Positions 41,523-48,992 of a DNA stretch of 64,000 bases are shown here, one piece after another. This DNA comes from Nocardioides sp. TF02-7 (GTDB taxonomy: Bacteria; Actinomycetota; Actinomycetes; Propionibacteriales; Nocardioidaceae). The DNA lies in the NCBI RefSeq assembly GCF_022437945.1, contig NZ_CP092535.1:4681230-4745229 (forward strand). Direction: 5' to 3'. The position numbers and the translations under genes were made by a program. The first letter of the stretch is position 1; each line of letters starts with the position of its first letter. The notes below the pieces were generated by a model. That model was not told the DNA's origin and made no database searches. It saw only the letters and a list, made by a program, of their open reading frames with translations.

Positions 41523-42140
41523 TCAGTGGGAGATGCGGTTGTTGCCGGGGCCACCGACCAACGTGTCGGAGCCCAGTCCGCCGCGCAGCCAGTCACGCCC
41601 ACCGCCGCCGTAGGCGCGGTCGTTGCCCTTGGCGCCGTTGAAGAAGTCGTCGCCGGCGCCGCCGTACATCACGTCGCGGCCGGCGTCCGCGAGGACCCAC
41701 AGGCGGAAGCCGCGGGGCAGGTCACGCCCGTCGACGTAGTCGTTGCCGAGGCGCGGCCACACCTGGACGAACATCCGGTCGTGGAACCGCTTCGGGAGCG
41801 CGCACACCACGGAGATGCCCTTCCGGACCTTCTGGCGCTTGCAGATCTTCGGCATGGAGTTGACGCGGAGCGTCTTGGTGTCGCGGTAGCGGATGCGGTT
41901 CCGCTGCTCGTCGAGGGTGATGGTCAGCCGGGTGTTGTGCTTGCCGGCGATGTAGACGATGCCGTGCTTCGACATCCTCATCACGGCCTGCTTGCCGATG
42001 CCGTTGACCTTGGCATCGCCGGGGCCGAGCATCAGCGGCGGCAGCTTGTCGCCGGCGTGGGCCGGGGCGACGCCGACCGGACCGGCGGCGAGGAGAGCGG
42101 ACATGAGCAGGGCCACGACGCCCGAGATGGTGGCGCGCAC
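41523..42140 (-). CDS. Secreted RTX-like calcium-binding protein
   Basis: Intact, 205 residues. GTG at 42140 follows AGGAGG, seven bases away. The signal peptide has VALLMSALLAAGPVGVAPAHAG with a likely cut after HAG. The C-terminal region has a nonapeptide-type GGxGxD repeat: MYGGAGDDFFNGAKGNDRAY, GGGGRDWLRGGLGSDTLVGG. These form Ca-binding beta rolls outside the cell. The middle domain is not recognised. An inverted repeat sits over its 5' untranslated region. Confidence 0.83.
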   Translation of the reverse strand: MRATISGVVALLMSALLAAGPVGVAPAHAGDKLPPLMLGPGDAKVNGIGKQAVMRMSKHGIVYIAGKHNTRLTITLDEQRNRIRYRDTKTLRVNSMPKICKRQKVRKGISVVCALPKRFHDRMFVQVWPRLGNDYVDGRDLPRGFRLWVLADAGRDVMYGGAGDDFFNGAKGNDRAYGGGGRDWLRGGLGSDTLVGGPGNNRISH

Positions 42141-42150
42141 TTTCGTACCT

Positions 42151-42206
42151 CCTGGAATTGGCAGCCACCGACTGTAGGGGACACGCGGTGCGACGCGAAT
42201 TCCAGG
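42151..42206 (-). promoter_or_regulatory. Inverted repeat over the RTX-like gene leader
   Basis: CCTGGAATT at 42151-42159 is inverted as AATTCCAGG at 42198-42206, 38 bases apart. On the minus strand the downstream arm runs straight into AGGAGG, the ribosome site, sharing its first AGG. It could be an operator or an RNA hairpin that hides the ribosome site. Confidence 0.5.
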
Positions 42207-42244
42207 GACGAGACGGACGCCACAGACGGCTGTCCCCCGGCCGG

Positions 42245-43798
42245 TCAGTTGACCTTGCGGTCGTAGCCCTCCCAGTACGGCGCCCGGAGCTTGAACTTCT
42301 GCAGCTTCCCGGTGGCGGTGCGGGCCAGGGTGTCGGGGAACTCCACCGACGTGGGGGCCTTGTAGCCGGCCAGCCGCTGCTTGCACCACGCGATCAGCTC
42401 GGCTTCGGTCTCGGCCGAGGGCTCGTGGCCCTCGCCGAGCACGACGAGCGCCTTGATCGTCTCGCCCCACTTCGCGCTCGGCACGCCGATGACGGCCACC
42501 TCCGCGACCGCCGGGTGGGAGAACAGGCAGTCCTCGACCTCGATCGAGGAGACGTTCTCCCCGCCGGTGATGATCACGTCCTTCTTCCGGTCCGCGATCG
42601 TCAGGTAGCCGTCCTCGCCGATGTAGCCGCCGTCACCGGTGTGGAACCAGCCGCCGGCCAGCGCACGCTCGGACTCCTCCGGCTGGTCCCAGTAGCCCTC
42701 GAGCACGACGTTGGACCGGGCCAGCACCTCACCGGCACCCTCCTCGGACTGGTCGATCTCCAGCCGGACGCCGAGCGCGGGCGCACCCGCGCGGGTCAGC
42801 CTCTGCGCCCGCTCCTCGGCCGGCAGGTCGTCCCACTCCGCCCGGCTCCGATTGATCGTCAGCAGCGGCGAGGTCTCGGTGAGCCCGTAGATCTGGATGA
42901 ACTCCCAACCCAGCTCCTCCTGCACCCGGACGATGGTCCGCGTCGGCGGCGGTGCCCCGGCCATGATGATCCGCACCCTGTCCCGGCCGGGGATCTCCCC
43001 CTCCCACGTCTGTGCCGCCTCCAGCACCGCCGCGGCCACGGCCGGCGCGGCACACATCACGGTCACCCCCTGGTCACGGACCCGGCGCAGGATCTCCGCA
43101 CCGTCGACCTTGCGCAGGATCACGTGCCGCGCGCCGACCCCGGTCATCGCGAACGGCATCCCCCACCCGTTCGCGTGGAACTGCGGCAGCGTGTGCAGGT
43201 AGACGTCGCGGTCGCTGATCGTCGTGTGCAGCCCGAACGTGACCGCGTTGACCCAGGAGTTGCGGTGGGTGATCTGCACGCCCTTGGGCCGCGCGGTCGT
43301 GCCCGAGGTGTAGTTGATCGTCACCGTGGCCGCCTCGTCGGGCTGCCACTCCGCCGGCTCCGCGCCCACAGGCGCGTAGAGGTCGTCGTCGTGACCGAGC
43401 ACGAACTTGTGCTCGCAGTCGACCTCCTTCAACGACTCCTCCAGCTCCGGGTCGACGTAGAGCACCCGCGCGCCGGAGTGCTCGACGATGTAGCGCACCT
43501 CGTCGGGCCGCAGCCGGAAGTTCACCGGCACCAGCACCCGTCCCCAGCCGCACACGCCGAAGAACGACGTCAACAGCCGGCTGCTGTTGTGGCTCACCAC
43601 CGCCACCCGCTCCCCCACGCCGATGCCGAGCTCGTCCAGCTTCGCCGCCTGCCGCCGCGCCAGGTCACCCATCTGCCGGTAGGTCAGCTCGCCCTGGCCC
43701 GGCGCCGGCTGGTCCGGCTCGTCGACCACACCGACCCGGTCGCCGTAGACCCTCACCGCACGGTCGAGGAAGTCGCGGACACTGAACGGAACGAACAT
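42245..43798 (-). CDS. Long-chain fatty-acid-CoA ligase
   Basis: Intact, 517 residues. ANL-family motifs are INYTSGTTARPKGVQITHRN (A3), QIYGLTETSPLLT (A5), GWFHTGDGGYIGEDGYLTIADRKKDVI (A7-A8), ENVSSIEVEDCLFSHPAV and the catalytic Lys in ARTATGKLQKFKLR (A10). It forms acyl-CoA from fatty acid, ATP and CoA. It is a separate enzyme from the other ligase at 48989. ATG at 43798. The gene upstream of it is divergent. Confidence 0.9.
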   Translation of the reverse strand: MFVPFSVRDFLDRAVRVYGDRVGVVDEPDQPAPGQGELTYRQMGDLARRQAAKLDELGIGVGERVAVVSHNSSRLLTSFFGVCGWGRVLVPVNFRLRPDEVRYIVEHSGARVLYVDPELEESLKEVDCEHKFVLGHDDDLYAPVGAEPAEWQPDEAATVTINYTSGTTARPKGVQITHRNSWVNAVTFGLHTTISDRDVYLHTLPQFHANGWGMPFAMTGVGARHVILRKVDGAEILRRVRDQGVTVMCAAPAVAAAVLEAAQTWEGEIPGRDRVRIIMAGAPPPTRTIVRVQEELGWEFIQIYGLTETSPLLTINRSRAEWDDLPAEERAQRLTRAGAPALGVRLEIDQSEEGAGEVLARSNVVLEGYWDQPEESERALAGGWFHTGDGGYIGEDGYLTIADRKKDVIITGGENVSSIEVEDCLFSHPAVAEVAVIGVPSAKWGETIKALVVLGEGHEPSAETEAELIAWCKQRLAGYKAPTSVEFPDTLARTATGKLQKFKLRAPYWEGYDRKVN

Positions 43799-43878
43799 CG
43801 AGGGCCTCCCGGGGCTGTCGCCGTCGTGACGTGGGCCACTCTAGGCCGGTCGTCGATCGCGACCGCGCCGCCGCCCGG

Positions 43879-43910
43879 ATGAGAGTCCTCTCATGGCCGT
43901 CTCACCGCCC
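43879..43910 (+). promoter_or_regulatory. Putative response-regulator box A
   Basis: A 16-base inverted repeat ATGAGAG-TC-CTCTCAT at 43879-43894 overlaps direct repeats TCTCAT (43889-43894) and TCTCAC (43900-43905), spaced 11 bases. It ends 30 bases before the acidic-protein gene. The same core TGAGAGTCCTCTCA occurs upstream of the opposing operon at 47837-47851, in the same orientation relative to its gene. An 11-base period is the classic footprint of an OmpR/PhoB-type dimer, such as the regulator encoded at 45767. Confidence 0.75.
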
Positions 43911-43939
43911 CGCCACGGTGGGGGCAGGATCGTGGTGCC

Positions 43940-44329
43940 ATGAGCCCGCTGCTGAAGATCCTGCTGCCGTTGGCGGTGGTGCTGCCGTTGGCCGCCTTCG
44001 TCCTCGGCTCGCTGGCCTCCAGCGCCGACGACGAGCCACCGGCTCGGGAGCCGATCGTGCTGGAGGAGGACCCGACCACCCCCACGACCCGGCCCACGCA
44101 GGACCGCACTCCTCCGCCGCGGGCGCCGGACGGCCGCCCCGACGACCCCGACGACCGCGACGACCGCGACGACCGCGACGACGATGACGTCGTGGTCGTC
44201 ACCCCCCGCCCCCACATCGACCCCGACGACGACGATGACGGGGATGACGGGGATGACGGGGATGACGGCGACGACGATGACGGCGACGATGGGGACGATG
44301 ACGACGGTGACGACGGAGGCGATGACTGA
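43940..44329 (+). CDS. Membrane-anchored poly-acidic protein
   Basis: 129 residues. After MSPLLK comes one hydrophobic segment (residues about 5-27, ILLPLAVVLPLAAFVLGSL), then a Pro/Arg/Thr linker, then a tail made almost only of Asp and Gly. The tail is low-complexity and encoded by tandem 9-base repeats. The predicted topology puts the acidic tail outside the cell. It could bind cations, but no family is known to me. It starts the two-component operon: its stop overlaps the kinase start by eight bases. Confidence 0.75.
   Translation: MSPLLKILLPLAVVLPLAAFVLGSLASSADDEPPAREPIVLEEDPTTPTTRPTQDRTPPPRAPDGRPDDPDDRDDRDDRDDDDVVVVTPRPHIDPDDDDDGDDGDDGDDGDDDDGDDGDDDDGDDGGDD
44150..44269 (+). repeat. 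Nine-base tandem repeats coding for Asp-rich tail
   Basis: GACGACCGC occurs in three exact tandem copies at 44150-44176 (DDR units). GATGACGGG/GGC occurs in four copies at 44234-44269 (DDG units). Because each unit is three codons, changes in copy number would keep frame and alter only the length of the acidic tail. Confidence 0.8.
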
Positions 44330-45782
44330 GCCGGCGGAGCGCCGGCCCGGCCTGTCCGTCCGTGTCCGGATCACCGCCGCGGTCGCCGCGCTCGTGACGC
44401 TCGGGCTCGTCGCGACCGGCCTGATCGCCTACGTCCTCGAGCTGCAGCGGGTGGAGGACTCCGTCCAGCGGGAGGTCGAGCAGGAGCTCGACGAGTTCGC
44501 CCGGTTGCGCAACGAGGGCGTCGACCCCCTGACGGGACGCCCGTTCGGCGTGGAGTCGCTGCTGTACACGTTCCTCCAGCGCAACGTCCCCGACGACGAC
44601 GAGCTGCTGGTCGGCTGGGTGGACGACCGCCCCCGCTTCGAGTTCCCCAGGGACCCGCTCGTCAACGACCCGGAGTTCCGCAGCGCCGCCCAGCGGGTGG
44701 CCCGCGACGGCGGCACCACCCGCCTCGAGACCGCCAAGGGCGAGGTGCGGATCACCGGCCAACCGGTGTCGCAGGGAAGCACGCGAGGGGCGTTGCTGGT
44801 CGTCGCCTACCTCGACGAGGACCGCGACGAGCTCAACGCGACCATGCAGACCTACGCGATCGTGGCCGTGCTGTCCCTCCTGGTGATCACGGGCGCGGCG
44901 TGGTGGCAGGCCGGCCGGCTGCTGTCGCCGCTGCGCGCGTTGCGGCGTACCGCGGAGGAGATCGGCGGCACCGACCTCTCCCGCCGGGTGCCCGAGACCG
45001 GCAACGACGACATCACGGCACTGACCCGCACGGTCAACGGCATGCTCGACCGGCTGGAGGCCGCGTTCGTCGGGCAGCGGCAGTTCCTCGACGATGCCGG
45101 GCACGAGCTGAAGACGCCGCTCACCATCCTGCGCGGGCACCTGGAGCTGGTGGACCTCACCGATCCCGACGAGGTCGCGGAGACCCGTGAGCTGCTGCTC
45201 GACGAGGTGGACCGGATGTCGCGGCTGGTCGAGGACCTGATCCTGCTGGCCAAGAGCAACCGGCCCGACTTCCTGACGCTCGACGACGTCGACGCCGGCG
45301 AGCTGGTCAGGACGGTGCTCGCCAAGGCGCGGGCGCTCGGCGACCGGCGGTGGGTGCTCGACGAGGCGCCCGACGACGCGGTCCTGCTCCTCGACGAGCA
45401 ACGGCTGACCCAGGCCCTGCTGCAGCTGGCCCACAACGCCGTCAAGCACACCGATCCCGGCGACGAGATCGGACTCGGGGCGAGCGAGGAGCGCGGGGAG
45501 CTGCGCTGCTGGGTCCGCGACACCGGACCCGGCGTGCGCCCGGCCGACCGGGACCGGATCTTCGAGCGGTTCGGTCGCGCCGACGTACGTCCCGGCGACG
45601 AGGGGTTCGGCCTCGGCCTGTCCATCGTGGCCGCCATCGCCCGCGCCCACGGCGGCACGGCCCACGTGGAGGACCCATCCACCGGCCGCGGGGCCCGGTT
45701 CGTGGTCGCCGTCCCCGCCGTCCGGCGCGACCACGCCCCCGGCGACGCACCCATCCAGGAGGTCACGTGGCCCGCATCCTGA
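44322..45782 (+). CDS. Sensor histidine kinase
   Basis: Intact, 486 residues. Helix 1 (RITAAVAALVTLGLVATGLIAYVL) and helix 2 (YAIVAVLSLLVITGAAWW) flank a sensor domain of about 140 residues that has many acids. A HAMP linker (LSPLRALRRTAEEIGGTDLS) follows. The H-box is FLDDAGHELKTPLTIL with His261; the N, G1 and G2 boxes are LLQLAHNAVKHTDPG, VRDTGPGVRP and GFGLGLSIVAAIA. ATG at 44322 follows GGAGGC. It overlaps the response regulator by 16 bases. Confidence 0.92.
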   Translation: MTEPAERRPGLSVRVRITAAVAALVTLGLVATGLIAYVLELQRVEDSVQREVEQELDEFARLRNEGVDPLTGRPFGVESLLYTFLQRNVPDDDELLVGWVDDRPRFEFPRDPLVNDPEFRSAAQRVARDGGTTRLETAKGEVRITGQPVSQGSTRGALLVVAYLDEDRDELNATMQTYAIVAVLSLLVITGAAWWQAGRLLSPLRALRRTAEEIGGTDLSRRVPETGNDDITALTRTVNGMLDRLEAAFVGQRQFLDDAGHELKTPLTILRGHLELVDLTDPDEVAETRELLLDEVDRMSRLVEDLILLAKSNRPDFLTLDDVDAGELVRTVLAKARALGDRRWVLDEAPDDAVLLLDEQRLTQALLQLAHNAVKHTDPGDEIGLGASEERGELRCWVRDTGPGVRPADRDRIFERFGRADVRPGDEGFGLGLSIVAAIARAHGGTAHVEDPSTGRGARFVVAVPAVRRDHAPGDAPIQEVTWPAS

Positions 45783-46436
45783 TCATCGAGGACGAGGACC
45801 GGATCGCGTCGTTCGTCGCCAAGGGCCTGCGGGCGGAGGGCCACACAGCGGTGGTCGCCGCCGACGGCCCGACCGGGCTCGACCACGCCCTCGGCGGCGA
45901 CTTCGACCTCGTCGTCCTCGACATCGGCCTCCCGGGGATGGACGGCTTCGAGCTGCTCGAGCAGCTGCGCGCGCAGGGCTCACGGGTGCCGGTCATCGTC
46001 CTGACCGCCCGGGACTCGGTCACCGACACGGTCTCGGCGCTGGAGGGCGGTGCCGACGACTACATGGCCAAACCGTTCCGGTTCGCCGAGCTGCTCGCGC
46101 GGGTCAAGCTCCGGCTGCGGCAGGGGAGGCACCGCCGACGGCGACCGGGCCGACACCCTGACCGCCGGGGGCGTGGTGCTGGACGTCCGGACCCGCCGGG
46201 CGCGGGTCGACGGCCGCGAGGTCGACCTGTCCGCGCGGGAGTACGCCCTGGCCGAGGTGTTCCTCACCAACCCCGGCCAGGTGCTCTCCCGCGAGCAGCT
46301 CCTCGACCACGTCTGGGGCTTCGACTTCGACCCCGGCTCCAACGTCGTCGACGTCTACGTCGGCTACCTGCGCCGCAAGTTCGGCGCCGCCACCATCAGC
46401 ACGGTGCGTGGCATGGGCTACCGCTTCAACGGCTGA
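45767..46436 (+). CDS. OmpR/PhoB-family response regulator
   Basis: About 222 residues. The receiver has RILIIEDEDRIASFVAKGL, the phosphorylation site Asp52 (LVVLDIGLPGMDGFEL) and the conserved Lys in DDYMAKPFRFAEL. The C-terminal winged helix is VDLSAREYALAEVFLTNPGQ, SREQLLDHVWGFDF and VVDVYVGYLRRKFG. GTG at 45767 follows AGGAGG, overlapping the kinase end. A +1 G near 46130 breaks the linker. It is the best candidate for binding boxes A and B. Confidence 0.9.
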
Positions 46437-46444
46437 ACCGGCCG

Positions 46445-47357
46445 TCAGACGGCACGCGCGTTGACCTTGAACGTCAGCTTGGGGGCGGGGAGGGCCGCGA
46501 GCACCGGCTCGAGCGCGTGCACGACCCTCCCGCGGGAGCGGACGGTCCTCGGGACGCGGCTCGAGAGCGGCGTGCACGACCTCGGCGACGGGCGCGGGGG
46601 ACCCGTCCCGGCAGCGCCCGCGGCGGGTCGAGCAGCTGCGGGTGGCGCTCGGCCGGCTCCGTCGCGTGCCGGTCGCCGTCGCGGAACGGCCGCTCCCCCC
46701 GCGATCGCGTGGAACAGCGTCGCGCCGAGGCCCCAGACGTCGCTGGCATAGCCAGGCACGTCACCGGCGATGCCGGGCACCGCCTGCTCGGGCGCCATGT
46801 AGGCATCGGTGCCGATGAGGCTGGTGATCTCCGCCGCGCTCGCCGACGACCGGGCCACGGAGAAGTCGATCAACCGGGCCGGGGAACCCATGATGACGTT
46901 GCTCGGCTTGATGTCGAGGTGGCAGACGTCGGCGTGCCGGAAGAAGTGGAGCGCCGAGGCGAGGTCGACGGCGAGCGGCAGGTACTGCTGCTCCGACAAC
47001 CGGCCGTGACGCCGGATCAGCGTCGAGAGCCGCGGGCCCCTCGATGTGCTCCATCACCAGGTGTGGCCGCGGGCCGTCGACGTCGTGCCGGAGCCGGCGT
47101 ACGACGACCGGGTGGGTGGCCACGTCGAGGGCGGTCGCCTCGCGCTCCAGGCCGTGCAGGGTCTCGGGGTCGTCGACCTCGGTGGGCCGCACGACCTTGA
47201 CGACGACGGGACCGAAGGTGATCTCGTCGAAGGCGAGGAACGCCTCGTAGGCCGACCCGCCCCCGAGCAGCCGCATCGCGGTCAGCTCGGGGGTGATCGC
47301 GTCGCCCTCCTGCAGGTGCCAGCTCTCGTCGGTCACCGGGGTGGGGATCGCTGTCAT
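46445..47357 (-). CDS. Soluble serine/threonine protein kinase with DFS in place of DFG
   Basis: About 303 residues, kinase domain only, no membrane helix. The Gly-rich loop is LLGGGSAYEAFLAFDE, the catalytic Lys is in VVVKVVRP, the catalytic loop is CHLDIKPSNVIMG (Asp, Lys, Asn present), and APEQAVPG marks the end of the activation loop. The metal-binding motif is DFS, not DFG (LIDFSVARSS), so activity is likely but should be tested. ATG at 47357. Four +1 errors lie near 47035, 46695, 46601 and 46530. It lies five bases after the basic-protein gene in the same operon. Confidence 0.85.
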
Positions 47358-47362
47358 CGGGC

Positions 47363-47761
47363 TCAGCGGGTGTTGTTGCGGCTGCGGTCGTTGGTCTTGT
47401 TGCGCGACCAGTCGCGGGTGCGGTCGCCGCCGTCCCGCGTCCAGTCCTTGACCTTGCGTCCGCTGCGGCTGTCGTCGCGGCCGCTCTTGTTGCCGGAGCG
47501 GGAGTTGTCGCCCCGGGTGTTGCGGCTGCGGCTGCGGGTGTTCTTCGACCGGGTGTTGGTGTTGTCGCGCACCATCTTGCGGGCGCTGTCGTCGTCGTCA
47601 TCGTCGTCGTCGACGAGCACGATGTCGGGGGTGTCCTCGTCGCGCTTGAGGGCCGCACGCTCGTCGCTGGCGGTAGCGCCCTGCTGGAGCGCCAGCAGGC
47701 CGGCGGCCACCAGGCCCGCCATCGTCAGCGTCAGCACCCGGAGCGGGTTGATCTTCTTCAT
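47363..47761 (-). CDS. Membrane-anchored basic low-complexity protein with poly-Asp tract
   Basis: 132 residues. MKKINPLRV and a hydrophobic segment (LTLTMAGLVAAGLLAL) are followed by a short acidic part with eight Asp in a row. Then comes a 75-residue Arg/Ser/Asn/Asp-rich tail (DNTNTRSKNTRSRSRNTRGD, later KSGRDDSRSGRKVKDWTRDG). The predicted tail is extracytoplasmic and net positive. No family is known to me. ATG at 47761 follows GAGGAAGG. It leads the operon with the Ser/Thr kinase. Confidence 0.72.
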   Translation of the reverse strand: MKKINPLRVLTLTMAGLVAAGLLALQQGATASDERAALKRDEDTPDIVLVDDDDDDDDSARKMVRDNTNTRSKNTRSRSRNTRGDNSRSGNKSGRDDSRSGRKVKDWTRDGGDRTRDWSRNKTNDRSRNNTR

Positions 47762-47814
47762 CTCGGTCCTTCCTCGTGTCTGTCTCACGGACACGAGAAG
47801 TAGACCGAGCGGCG

Positions 47815-47852
47815 GTGAGGGACCGGTGAGGCGCGGATGAGAGGACTCTCAC
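47815..47852 (-). promoter_or_regulatory. Putative response-regulator box B
   Basis: On the minus strand GTGAGAG-TC-CTCTCAT (47852-47837) is followed by direct repeats TCTCAT, CCTCAC and CCTCAC beginning at 47842, 47831 and 47820, that is every 11 bases. The core TGAGAGTCCTCTCA is identical to box A, 4 kb away. It is 54 bases or more upstream of the basic-protein start. A leader hairpin (CTCGTGTC with GACACGAG) lies between it and the ribosome site. Confidence 0.75.
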
Positions 47853-47863
47853 GGACCTGGCGG

Positions 47864-47935
47864 TGGGCGCAGCAGGGATCGAACCTGCGACCACTGGTTT
47901 GTAAGACCAGGGCTCTACCGCTGAGCTATACGCCC
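47864..47935 (-). tRNA. tRNA-Val(TAC)
   Basis: 72 bases without an encoded CCA. The acceptor stem pairs GGGCGTA with TGCGCCC. The anticodon stem CTGGT/ACCAG encloses CTTACAA, so the anticodon is TAC (reads GTA valine). The D arm AGCTCAGCGGTAGAGC and the T arm GCAGGTTCGATCCCTGC are normal. Confidence 0.97.
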
Positions 47936-48034
47936 GATGTGCGGCGGCGAGCCTACCCTGCGCCCGCCCGGACGGACGTGCGCGACCGAACCCCGGCGGC
48001 GCCGGGGGCCGGTCGCCGGGTGGCGCCGGGGCCG

Positions 48035-48116
48035 ACATGACGGGCAAAACCTCCACTTGTCCGGCATTGCTTTGCCCGACATGTTGAGGTTTCCCCGGTC
48101 GGCCGGGGAAACCTCA
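48035..48116. repeat. Dispersed double-palindrome element, copy B
   Basis: The core at 48038-48116 matches copy A (4876-4954) at 71 of 79 positions with no gap and in the same orientation. It keeps AACCTCCACTTGT, GTTGAGGTTTCCCCGGTC and CCGGGGAAACCTCA. Changes are concentrated in the first loop. It sits upstream of tRNA-Val and downstream of the peroxiredoxin gene. Confidence 0.85.
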
Positions 48117-48135
48117 CGTCGTGACCGCTCGCGCT

Positions 48136-48347
48136 CCCGGCCGGCAGCGTGGCGGGAGGCGGTGCCGCCCGTTGCGGCCCGCCGGCCGACGGCGGCTGGC
48201 CAAGACCGGGCGGCAGCGCCGGAGACACGCTCGGCCAGAAACCCGGCCGGCAGCGTGGCGGGAGGCGGTGCCGCCCGTTGCGGGCCCGCCGGCCGACGGC
48301 GGTCGGCCAAGACCGGGCGGCAGCGCCGGAGACACGCTCGGCCCGAG
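48136..48347. repeat. Two tandem copies of a 106-base noncoding unit
   Basis: The unit begins CCCGGCCGGCAGCGTGGCGG and ends in GGAGACACGCTCGGCC. Copy 1 is 48136-48241 and copy 2 is 48242-48347. Differences are one extra G, one two-base CT/TC swap and a few bases at the end. No ORF in this stretch has coding character. It lies next to dispersed element B. Confidence 0.85.
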
Positions 48348-48356
48348 GTCGAGGCC

Positions 48357-48388
48357 GAACCGCTGGCGTCTCGGGTCACCAGCGGTTC
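48357..48388. other. Perfect 10-base stem-loop
   Basis: GAACCGCTGG at 48357-48366 pairs with CCAGCGGTTC at 48379-48388 across a 12-base loop. It is noncoding. It might end transcripts from the peroxiredoxin operon or belong to the repeat block. Confidence 0.5.
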
Positions 48389-48428
48389 GACGAGTAGAAC
48401 TCTAGCGCTCGGGGCGGGCGGCGCAAAA

Positions 48429-48457
48429 GAGATTTGCGGGAAATCGGCCGGATTTCC
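48429..48457 (-). terminator. Possible terminator of the peroxiredoxin operon
   Basis: On the minus strand GGAAATC (48457-48451) pairs with GATTTCC (48445-48439) across CGGCC, and the transcript then runs into CGCAAATCTCTTTTG, a weak T-rich tract. It is 35 bases past the ahpE stop. Confidence 0.5.
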
Positions 48458-48491
48458 GCATGACCCGTCTAGACCGGGCGGTTGGAGCGGG

Positions 48492-48992
48492 TCAGGCTGC
48501 GGCGAGGAGCCGGGTGAGGTGCTCGTCGAGGTCGCGCCCGACGGGTTCGGGGTTGTGGACGGCCCAGGTCAGGTTGCCGGCCTTGTCGACGACGTACGAC
48601 GAGCGCCGGGCGGCTCCGCGGACGGGGTCGAACACGCCGTAGGCCGAGGCCACCTCGCCGTGCGGCCAGAAGTCGCTGAGGAGCGGGAAGTTGAGGCCGT
48701 CGGTGTCGGCGAACGCGCGGAGCGCGAACATGGGGTCGCAGGAGATGGCGAGCACCTCGGTGTCGAAGGTGAGGAACTCGTCGAGCCGCGCCCGGACCTG
48801 GCTCATCTCCCCGGTGCAGACGCCGCTGAAGGCGAAGGGGTAGAAGAGGAGCAGCACCGCCTTGCTGCCGCGGTACGACGACAGCGTCGTGTGCTGCCCG
48901 AACTGGTCGCGCAGCGTGAAGTCGGGCGCCGGGCCGCCGAGGGCGAGGCCGCCTCCGGTCGCGGCGCCGGTCGAGGTGCCGGCGGGCGTCAT
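48492..48992 (-). CDS. ahpE: Peroxiredoxin, AhpE-like
   Basis: Intact, 166 residues. The peroxidatic Cys is in LLLFYPFAFSGVCTGEMSQV, close to the AhpE motif of mycobacteria. Other family parts are APDFTLRDQFGQHTTLSSY, VLAISCDPMFALRAFADTDG and FPLLSDFWPHGEVASAYGVF. It reduces organic hydroperoxides and peroxynitrite. ATG at 48992 overlaps the preceding ligase stop by ATGA. In M. tuberculosis ahpE (Rv2238c) also precedes aceE. Confidence 0.88.
   Translation of the reverse strand: MTPAGTSTGAATGGGLALGGPAPDFTLRDQFGQHTTLSSYRGSKAVLLLFYPFAFSGVCTGEMSQVRARLDEFLTFDTEVLAISCDPMFALRAFADTDGLNFPLLSDFWPHGEVASAYGVFDPVRGAARRSSYVVDKAGNLTWAVHNPEPVGRDLDEHLTRLLAAA

Noticed and set aside
48136..48347. CRISPR array
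   Set aside because: Only two adjacent 106-base units without spacers, and no cas genes.
48357..48388. Second tRNA-like structure
   Set aside because: There is a stem-loop and a GGTTCGA stretch, but no acceptor stem or anticodon arm.
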